A stretch of 64,000 bases of DNA. Origin: Fomitopsis serialis (taxonomy: Eukaryota; Basidiomycota; Agaricomycetes; Polyporales; Fomitopsidaceae). The notes beneath the pieces were generated by a model. The model searched no databases. It was not told where the DNA came from and was given only the letters and a program-made list of their open reading frames with translations. A program made the translations under genes and the position numbers. The stretch is taken from contig NW_025955074.1 in the NCBI RefSeq assembly GCF_022376445.1, forward strand, positions 1 through 64,000, written 5' to 3'. This document shows, one piece after another, positions 58,201-64,000 of this stretch; position 1 is the stretch's first letter, and each line of letters starts with the position of its first letter.

Positions 58201-59548
58201 GAGACAGCACGACTTCGTATAGGTTGCCCGCGGTCATCTTCCCGACAAGGATAGGGTTTCCTCCGCCTTGGCCTATGATTCGCATCTCCCCTCCCTTGAT
58301 CGCAATGTTGCACCCACTACCGTCGATCCGCGATATGGATATCAGGTTCGCCGCGAGCTCTGGTACATGGAGGGCGTTGCGAAAGGTGACTACCGACTTC
58401 TGACCTCCGATCGTCATCTCGGCGTGGACGCACCCGACACCGATGATAGTGAAGTTGGCGCCTCGTTTCGCGCTGCTTCCGGCGTGTGGGGTTAAAGGGA
58501 GGTACTCAGAAAAGTCTGCGCGGTTCGTGAAGTAATGATGGCTCGCGCCCGAGTCCAGGTAGGCGCGTATCGTCCCGTCCGCTGGTTCATCCTGGATGAG
58601 GACTGCGCTGGCCATGAACACGTTGTAGTTGAGGGCCGCGGTAGGAGTCGCGAAGGATGAGGAAGGGATAGTGGTCGCCGGAGTACTGACGATCTGTGCG
58701 CTCGCCATGGGATGCGCTAGGTCGGCCGGCGAGCCCTTCTTCGGTCTCGGCTGCGACTTCCAAGTCGACGGTTGTTGGCCTGCCATCCCTCCGCCCTCGC
58801 AATAACACCTCTCCTTCGAATGACCCTTCCACAGGCACCAGTCGCAAATCATCGCCGCCTTCGCGGCCGTCATGAACGCTGACGTATGCTGCTCGACCGG
58901 CGCTGCCATCTGCGTGACTCCGAGTGGATTTTGGGGTTGACCGGTTCGTAGCATTTCGTTGTCGTGGACGGCGAGGATTGTCAGGATGACGTCTTCTGGA
59001 TCGGATTTCGTAAGAAGGCTGGCCGTGATATGGTTGTATACATCGCCCATGGATTGGCATATGATGATCGCGAAGCGGTGGTCGGTGAGAGGTGATGCCA
59101 TCTCGTTACACGCCTTGCGACGACGGCGTAGTTCCTCGAAGTGGGCATGGATGTCTGAGCCAGGGACGTACTTGCACTTCTTCAAATACTCCTCGGCGTT
59201 CATGACCGCCAGCTCGCTTCGCCTCTCCTTTATCGCCAGTAGAGCCGTCCAGAACTCGTACGCTGTAAGACCGAAGGGTTCAACACCGCAGATCGATAGA
59301 TCCATGTTTAGCGTGCATGTTGCCTTCGCGTGCAAGTCATTCTTGTTCCATTTGGCAAGCTCGGTCTCTTCGGCTGGGGTGGGCGTGGCGCCGGCGGGCT
59401 TAGGCGCGGTCGTCTTTCCGAGCAAGTGGCCTAGCTTTCCCTGGAGTTCGACGATTGTGAGGATTTTGCTCTTCCACTGCACCCAGTTGGTGCGAGTCAG
59501 GTGGAAGTTCTCAGGGAGTATGATCACTTTGTCCTTGTCGTCCGACAT
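55250..59548 (-). CDS. Copia 2 Gag-Pol polyprotein, 1,432 aa, uninterrupted
   Basis: Gag at residues ~1-230 (FHLTRTNWVQWKSKIL), zinc knuckle ~235-248 (CDWCLWKGHSKERC, CX2CX4HX4C), aspartic protease ~332 (LDSGASHHYF), pre-integrase HHCC (WHRRFGHAS...CEDCIKGK), integrase D,D,E (YIDLTGRARE; RTDNGHEFDN; PQQDGIAERGHRTL), then reverse transcriptase and RNase H (IYSDASQGDCADTGRSTHG; STTEAEYIAAVHA; RTKHIEI-like RVRHLHIRYHWLREA). The RT active site reads YTDDI where most copia elements have YVDD; both catalytic aspartates are kept. Start ATG 59548 lies 132 nt inside the primer-binding site. The stop is within the 3' LTR. One frame covers gag and pol, so no frameshift signal is needed. Confidence 0.93.
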   Translation of the reverse strand: MSDDKDKVIILPENFHLTRTNWVQWKSKILTIVELQGKLGHLLGKTTAPKPAGATPTPAEETELAKWNKNDLHAKATCTLNMDLSICGVEPFGLTAYEFWTALLAIKERRSELAVMNAEEYLKKCKYVPGSDIHAHFEELRRRRKACNEMASPLTDHRFAIIICQSMGDVYNHITASLLTKSDPEDVILTILAVHDNEMLRTGQPQNPLGVTQMAAPVEQHTSAFMTAAKAAMICDWCLWKGHSKERCYCEGGGMAGQQPSTWKSQPRPKKGSPADLAHPMASAQIVSTPATTIPSSSFATPTAALNYNVFMASAVLIQDEPADGTIRAYLDSGASHHYFTNRADFSEYLPLTPHAGSSAKRGANFTIIGVGCVHAEMTIGGQKSVVTFRNALHVPELAANLISISRIDGSGCNIAIKGGEMRIIGQGGGNPILVGKMTAGNLYEVVLSRVNVQSIPNAATSGKLTALASLTNAKSADVHTWHRRFGHASERTVMEMARSGAVTGMEVVGGMPLGKCEDCIKGKHPRKPFTSSSVEKEVCERIYIDLTGRAREPSLGGAYHSMTLHDGKSSFEALDILKTKEASETLESFSSFKSMAELQTGKKILRIRTDNGHEFDNALWAAFTRKHGIIHETTTPYTPQQDGIAERGHRTLGDHARSMLFDAGLPVRLWAEAYKTATYVKNLTASARQGGRTPYEAWFGRVPDVAHLRAFGSVAWAKVPDETRTKLDPKSIRCILVGYTENANYRLWDPATGRMIRSRDVIFEEGPGHRTLIQDTPTVVHVEEVEQEQELGHVVEEPDGQPERMEPEVAGEARPAEVDEPIEAPREAVAPRRSTRATAPSQKLRESHESDEREQAARDKGEAWAVDDDGVAPRNPSPEGAYLAMFTEATSAGSDGDVRWYRGGKTPETYKEACRRSEIWTPSMDSEINGLKKINAWELVPRTPDMNVIGNKWVYARKFNGDEESNGKWKPKARLVAKGFQQIPGVDYFETHASVVRFESLRLVCATAVVRDMEMAQDDVEKAYLNASPEETIYMEQPAGYVSAEFPTHVCRMVRGLYGCMQAGNDWWKHLDETYQDLGFSRSRSDECVRARFDGDGLAITATYTDDIGEAADSEEGLATVRSELAVRYRLSGGGELKYMLGVLIERDRAQKTMRLSQRAYAERVLDRFGMKNSNPVKAPLEPGCKLSKEAEPATAEQREEMEKIPYREALGAVMYLAVATRPDLSYPVQLLSRFMANPSYEHWRALKRVLRYIRGTLDYGITYDGNHSAGLQPTIYSDASQGDCADTGRSTHGHVVMMAGGPVSWSSRRQAVVTLSTTEAEYIAAVHAGQTGVWIANFMDEIYVPIQRPVVIRMDSAGGESLATRSTNFSRVRHLHIRYHWLREAIRGKQLKIIHIPGADNPADIFTKALSLPTLLKHLLYMRVAAPGEC

Positions 59549-59679
59549 CGTGGGTATATGCGTTTTCGGTGACTATATGCGTGTGAGAACGGTGGTTTTG
59601 CCGTGGAATCGTCGAAAACGGGTGGTTGTGCCCTTAAAGCGTCGTCGGTTTGTACGAGGAAGCGGTCAGAAAAACGAGA

Positions 59680-59693
59680 CGGGGCTCATAACC
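59680..59693 (-). promoter_or_regulatory. Primer-binding site of copia 2 (half initiator tRNA-Met type)
   Basis: Minus strand GGTTATGAGCCCCG, adjacent to the 5' LTR; identical to the site of copia 1 although the two elements differ in LTR and protein sequence. Confidence 0.82.
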
Positions 59694-59949
59694 TGTTAAG
59701 GTTACAAAGTCTCAGTCGCGTCCTCGTGGTACTCGACTCGATTGCTACACTACCTGTTAAGGTTACAAAGTCTAGGAATACAGTATCAGTGCCCAGCATC
59801 CGAGAATAAAACTACAAACAGGCTTACCTCAGTCGCGTCCTCGTGGTACTCGACTGAGGTAGCTCTACTCTACGCGCGTCCGTTGAGTCCGTTCGTTCGT
59901 CACGTGTCCGTGTCATCACAAGCGCCCGCGTCTCGGTCCCACCTCAACA
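59694..59949 (-). repeat. 5' LTR of copia 2
   Basis: 256 bp, same internal duplications as the 3' LTR. Confidence 0.93.
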
Positions 59950-60229
59950 AAGGTGAGATACAAAATCCTCATAGGACGTAAAGGCGGTGCTGCATTGACC
60001 ATCTGGGCAGACAATAGGGAAGCCATGGTTGTACCTTCGCTGCTGTGGGTCGTCCATTGGCACCTAGAATCAAAGCTAGCAACAGTATTACACTGAGAGT
60101 CAAGAGGTTCAAGTTGCGTATGCTAAGCTTCAACGGCTTCAACGGTATGAAGACTTGGAGATACGCCTGCTATGCCAAGTCACATGATCTTACTTGTATA
60201 GTGGACTCGGACTTAGGAAGTCTTTACTC

Positions 60230-61031
60230 ATGCCTCACACCTCAACCGTCATGTCACTTGCCCGACCCCGCTCGCAATCGGAGGGTACTGCAACCCCCAA
60301 GCCTCCTATCACCACCTCTGATGCTGTACGCATTCGCAACGACCACCTCTCTGAATCATACCGCCAGGCCCTGCTCGACCCAGAGTATGCTACCGTCCGG
60401 TACAGCCTGCTGCAGCCAGACATTGCCGATGAACAGCGCTTTCTAGATGCGTTCGGGTCTACTGAGCGGATTGAGCATCTGGCGCACCACTTTCCGCTTG
60501 CCCTCGCTGCTCAGGTATGCTCTCAGTTGTGTTTCCGTGCGAACTAGCTACTAACATAGCCACAAGGCTGAGCCTATTCAGCCTGCCATGCTCGCTGATC
60601 TCTCCATCGATGGCCTCGCGGAAATGGTTGCTTCAAAGAGACAGTCTGTCACTGCACGAAGCTCTGAGCTTTCGACGATGCAGGAGCAGATCAGCGAAAA
60701 GTGTCGCCAAATCGAGCTGCTTCACGCGCTGTCCGAGACTCACATCCACTGTCTCCGCCTCTCCCACATGCAGCTACAGGACGTGGAGTCTTACATGCGT
60801 GCTCGGAAGATCGAACACATCGTCGAGGAGCTAGTTGCGGAGAAGCTGAGGGCAGAGCAGGAGCGGAAGTTGAGGATCATGTCCGCCGCGACCCTTGGAT
60901 TTCTGGATGCTCAGGAAGGCGAAGATTCCTCCGGCTCAGACCCGGAGACTGACAGCGAAGGAAGCTCCGTTCGCACGAAGACAGGCAATTTCGAGCCGCT
61001 CCTGCCCATGAAGGAGAAAGAGCCACAGTAG
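60230..61031 (+). CDS. Coiled-coil protein divergent from the Plavaka transposase, 249 aa
   Basis: Two exons, 60230-60514 and 60567-61031, with a 52 nt intron (GTATGC, branch site CTAAC, CACAAG); 750 nt in frame. N-terminal ~95 residues: Ser/Thr/Pro-rich, then PEYATVRYSLLQPDIADEQRFLDAFG. Exon 2: a heptad-like helix (SSELSTMQEQISEKCRQIEL) and KIEHIVEELVAEKLRAEQER, ending in an acidic Ser/Asp/Glu tail (EGEDSSGSDPETDSEGSS) as in many nuclear proteins. No family recognised. The start codon is only 172 bp from the Plavaka start on the other strand, so they share a promoter region, the same head-to-head layout as in the 8.9 kb transposon. It may be a transposon accessory gene or a host gene next to the insertion. 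Confidence 0.7.
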
Positions 61032-61401
61032 CTCTGTCAACACGATGCCAGTGCGTTTCCTACTCTCCCACCCCTGAACCTTCTGACCGCATGCAAGTAG
61101 GTTTATGTGTACATGCCGAGTGTTGTCGAGCTTCCCAGCATCCCTCTTCCCCCGCTGCGGCCTCTATGTTGTTCTATCTGTTCTCTACTGCTCTATCTCT
61201 ACGTACTGTGCTGCTACAATGAATGGTGTACGTACATCTCTGCTTCTGTATGAATATCACTTTGGGTATGCATGTTCCGAGAGCTAAGAATGGACGCCAT
61301 GCTTGGATGGTCAGATATGCACGATGCAAGTCATCGGGTTCTGACATGCCTGTAGATTTGTTAGCCACACGGTTCAATCAACTACACCAACTCTGAGCCT
61401 G

Positions 61402-62996
61402 ATGACTGACAAAGGGCAGAACACGGCGACAGCTAAGGGCACGAACAAGCCCAAAGCTGCATCTAAACCAAAACAAAGCAAGGTACGTGATCTAGCCTTG
61501 CTGCAGATAAGCACGGACAAGCTGAGTCACAGCATGCATTTAGAACGTACGAGAGCTTCGCGCTGCAGGCCTCAACCCATCGCACAACGCTGAAGACCCG
61601 CAATTGAGAATCACATCTGAGCAGCCTCTGCGACCACAAGAGCACAGAGTGAACATGACACTTGAGGAGCACGAAGTACGTAGACTGTACTTCCTTCAAA
61701 AGTTATCCCATCATGATGATGTCGCATCTGATACTGTACAACTTGTGTAGGATTATGTCCACTCTGTGCATGGTTACGGTGGCCCAAACAACATGCCAAT
61801 GACGGCACCTCCAAGTCAAGCTGGCACAGGCATTGCCAATCTCCTTGGTGAGTTATTTTCTTCTAGCTATTCTACGGCTTTTACATATGGTGATGCGTGT
61901 TTTGGGACGAGCACAGACCCTCAGGCTGTTCATCACGGCTCGAGCCATGTCCCACCGTACCAGCAGAGTCATCGCGACCTGCCTCCTCCAAGTTCTCAAT
62001 TTGATCAGCAGCAGCATAGCGCTTTTGACTCTCATCCATCACTTCCACCGCTGCCTACAATGATGGGTAGCTTCACTGGGCCTTCACAATCCCAATCTAC
62101 AACGATCGGTGGCTTTGCTGGACCTTCACCACAATCCCAGTCTGCGATGATGGGTGGCTTCGATGGACCTCCGCAATCCCAGTCTACGACAATCGCCGGC
62201 GGCTTTGCTGGACCTTCGCCGCAATTCCAGTCTGCGATGATGGGTGGCTTCGCTGGGCCTTCACAATACCAGTCTACGATGGGTGGCTTCACTGGGCCTC
62301 CGCAATCGCAGTCTACGACGAGGGCTGGTGGCTTCGCTGGGCCTCTGCAATCCCAGTCTACGACGATCGCCAGCGGCTTCACTGGACCTTCGCCGCAATC
62401 ACAGTCTGCGATGATGGGTGGCTTCGCTGGGCCTCCGCAATCGCAGTCTACGACGAGGGCTGGCGGCTTCGCTGGGCCTCTGCAATCCCAGTCTACGACG
62501 ATCGCCAGCAGCTTCACTGGACCTTCGCCGCAATCACAGTCTACAATGATTGCCGGCGGCTTCGCTGGACCTTCGCAATCCCAGTCTACGATGATCGGTG
62601 GCCTCGCTGGACCTTCCCAACCCCAGTCTGAGCCTCTACAATCCCAGCTAGCGAATGCTTACCAATATTATAGCAATACTAGTGGCCCCAGCATGCAGCC
62701 CATGGGACTGGCACGGTTTCGTCCTCCTAGAGATTTCATGGACCGACTTCCTACCGTCCAGCTTTCACAGCCCCGCGTCATCTCAACAGTCCAGTCAAGC
62801 ACTACTGTACTTGACCAATCTCGCAAGCGAACTCGACCGACGAATCCTCCCAAGGCAACACAAAGTAAGCTTTCACATCTCATCGAAGCAGTTTCTAACT
62901 GCTTTCACAAAAGGTGGCATGACGCCTCACGAAACCGATGAATGGGCAAGCCGCAACACTCAGTTCTACACCAGATGCTGGCATGCTCATGTATGA
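61402..62996 (+). CDS. Repeat protein with 13 G-F-x-G-P-x-Q-S-Q-S units, 446 aa, function unknown
   Basis: Five exons: 61402-61482, 61544-61675, 61751-61847, 61917-62864, 62914-62996; all GT-AG, summing to 1,341 nt in frame. The N-terminus is Lys/Thr/Ala-rich (KGTNKPKAASKPKQSK) and basic. Residues ~165-355 are 13 imperfect repeats of 14-16 aa of the type GGFAGPSPQSQSAMM. The C-terminal part has Tyr/Asn/Ser-rich sequence (NAYQYYSNTSGP), a basic patch (QSRKRTRPTNPPK) and a short last exon ending YTRCWHAHV. The composition (Gly, Phe, Gln, Ser, few charges) is that of an intrinsically disordered, possibly phase-separating or adhesive protein; no signal peptide, so probably intracellular or nuclear. 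The exact frame of the joined exons supports a real gene. Cargo or companion of the Plavaka element, or host gene: undecided. Confidence 0.72.
62062..62640 (+). repeat. Coding minisatellite in the repeat protein gene
   Basis: About 13 units of 39-48 bp (GGCTTCGCTGGGCCT...CAATCCCAGTCTACG). Units are not random: the triplet of units ending TTRA-TTIA-(A/T)MM occurs twice in succession, a higher-order ~130 bp repeat. Confidence 0.85.
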
Positions 62997-64000
62997 ATAC
63001 CTGTTGTTAGCACAAAGGGATCATACATAAATCCCAGTACTTACAATTCCCCTTCATGTATGAAAGCGCAGTAATCACTGCAGCCGGCGCCCCGCTCACT
63101 ACCCGAAAGGGCAGCTGCCCTTTATGGACCACCCAGGTCACTGGGCCCGGGCGCCGGGGAGAGCTCGCGGCGGCGACCCTACCCAAAATGGGCGCCGTCG
63201 CGCGCTCTTCCTCTTTGGGTCCTGTCGCGGGCTCATCGGGCGAATGCGATCGCAACGAGTGATCAGCGAGATCTGACGTTTTCTGGGGCCAGGTACAGTA
63301 CCGTATATAGTGACTTCTTTGGCACCGTGCCTAGATGGTTTGTATCTAGATCCGGCAGATGGATAACATGTATGTCGTGCCCCATGACATATATGCTGCA
63401 CATGTCGCACTCCTCGACATACACTAAAGGATTTGTTCGTCGCAATGACAATGGCTGCTTCAAGCCTTGATGCAATTCGCATGAAGGGCCAAGGCAACCC
63501 TCCTATTTTGGTATGTTTAAGGCCTTGACAAATCATCACGCTCAGTCAAATGCAGCGGCCTTAGAGATCCACGATATCGACACTACGCAGTATACTAAAC
63601 ACTACAGAACAGGCGGATAACGCTGCAACACTGACTATGCCATACTACTCCTGCTCATCGCCCGCCTGTTCGTCGCCCGCCTGTCCGTCGCCGTCCAACC
63701 CATCACTTTCCCATCCGTCGCCCATAGGCCCACACAGTTCGTCCTCCCACTCCTCATCCATATGCTCCCACTGGCATGCCTCGTGGGCCCTGCCCAAAGG
63801 CTCGCTCGCCATGCGTAGTGCTTGCAGTATGCTGCGGTGACTCTTGTTGATGGGTGGGTCGTGCTTACTGACGCGTTGTTCATGCTCGTCGACACAGCGC
63901 CCGACGAACAGACGCGTTCGTCAACGGTGTGCCCGACATGTTTGTCGATGCGGCGCCTGGCGTGTTCGTCGACGCACTTGTTAACGCATGATTCGTGTTC
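62997..64000. other. Right end of window, no secure gene
   Basis: 63090-63250 is a GC-rich block containing the near-palindrome GGGCCCGGGCGCC. At 63445-63625 a very short plus-strand coding piece is possible (ATG, MTMAASSLDAIR, a 35 nt GT-AG intron, then LEIHDIDTTQYTKHYR and a stop), too small to call. From ~63650 simple repeats of TCGCCCGCCTGT and, after ~63880, GTTCGTCGACGC-like words run to the edge. Confidence 0.4.

Larger units (their letters stand above)
55000..59949 (-). mobile_element. Ty1/copia LTR retrotransposon 2 (intact, 4,950 bp), nested in Plavaka
   Basis: LTRs of 256 bp at 55000-55255 and 59694-59949 look identical; the element is flanked by AAGGT on both sides. Primer-binding site at 59680-59693, one long gag-pol ORF, and the purine tract CCCCGGGGGAG directly before the 3' LTR (minus strand). 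All parts needed for autonomous movement are present, so it is a recent and possibly active insertion. Confidence 0.95.
51968..60057 (-). pseudogene. Plavaka-type transposase gene, split by copia 2 and frame-shifted by an 8 bp duplication
   Basis: Exons (minus): 60057-59955 with 54994-54368 (one exon, cut by copia 2), 54297-52426, 52368-51968; introns GT-AG. The N-terminus has a C2H2 finger whose CPDGQCSTAF half lies right of copia 2, with the HxxxxH half spanning the insertion. Then NPFWPFPDEAETELAEW, TLRSWIELLPSGPTW, PAWARYSAVEPRADHT, QVFSGYTTACQMWEMQ-like RVFSGYTTACQMWEM, RLPSGAAIAPVHLGSDKLAV, YLPVPRFDVHPDYN, NGVHKPWWRDYPLTDPS, VGAAELDRRFGALHRRIGYP, EVKQMTGRMYREIMRSL, DAGGRGTLNHWQIPKLEL and WSCDAVERLLRTE. 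This is the order of the large Plavaka transposase family of basidiomycetes (a CACTA-related lineage). Besides the insertion, TTGGACAG is duplicated at 54141-54156, shifting the frame between LLMTLASI and NHAWICIGYLPV. Confidence 0.85.
51706..60229. mobile_element. Plavaka-type DNA transposon (left end ~51706; right end not found)
   Basis: The left limit is inferred from the sudden end of tandem unit 3. The right limit is unknown and may lie beyond the window, so the coordinate given covers only the transposase gene and its promoter gap. I could not find a sequence complementary to the left end (CATCCCATTTTTCG) in 60-64 kb. About 260 bp separate the left limit from the transposase stop. Confidence 0.6.

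Noticed and set aside
1..64000. CRISPR arrays, bacterial operons, ribosome-binding sites, tRNA or rRNA genes
   Set aside because: None seen. Spliced genes, LTR elements and basidiomycete transposases show a eukaryotic chromosome; no cloverleaf or rRNA core sequence was recognised by eye.

Overview
The window is nuclear DNA of a filamentous basidiomycete, most likely an Agaricomycete. The evidence is a fruit-body lectin gene, genes cut by many 50-70 nt GT-AG introns, a Plavaka-type DNA transposase, and a LINE with an RNase H domain. Polyporales is a guess from overall feel, not shown. Few host genes are certain; most of the window is transposons plus a young tandem segmental duplication. All motif and homology calls come from reading and memory; no database search was run. 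|| Layout. 1-2.2 kb: the 5' end of a mitochondrial aminopeptidase P-like gene running off the left edge, and a broken HNH-nuclease-like gene. 2.27-4.92 kb: 3' part of a minus-strand LINE. 4.92-11.51 kb: Ty1/copia element 1, with near-identical 501/502 bp LTRs, three frame breaks in gag-pol and an extra ORF before gag. 13.25-13.69 kb: fungal fruit-body lectin. 15.85-19.14 kb: an intact nine-exon GH5 exo-beta-1,3-glucanase gene (exg A, 769 aa, membrane anchored). || From 16.97 to 51.7 kb lies a tandem array of an ~11.6 kb unit (two full units and the start of a third). Each unit begins inside an exg intron, so the later exg copies (B, C) have lost their 3' half and also share a 1-nt frameshift. 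Unit 1 carries an 8,907 bp DNA transposon (23785-32691; 11 bp terminal inverted repeats, TA target duplication) that unit 2 lacks, so unit 2 is a natural empty site. This transposon has two divergent genes, a multi-exon transposase-like gene and a complete six-exon companion gene of unknown function. || From ~51.7 kb a Plavaka-type transposase gene (minus strand) is split by an intact copia element 2 (55000-59949; identical-looking LTRs, AAGGT target duplication, one 1,432-codon ORF) and carries an 8 bp tandem duplication that shifts its frame. Two plus-strand spliced genes (60230-61031, 249 aa; 61402-62996, 446 aa with 13 Gly/Gln/Ser-rich repeats) follow, the first arranged head to head with the Plavaka gene. 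|| The two copia elements share the same primer-binding site, complementary to the anticodon arm of initiator tRNA-Met, which implies half-tRNA priming. The order of events can be read: duplication of the array, then insertion of the 8.9 kb transposon in unit 1; the Plavaka element interrupting unit 3, then copia 2 inside Plavaka.
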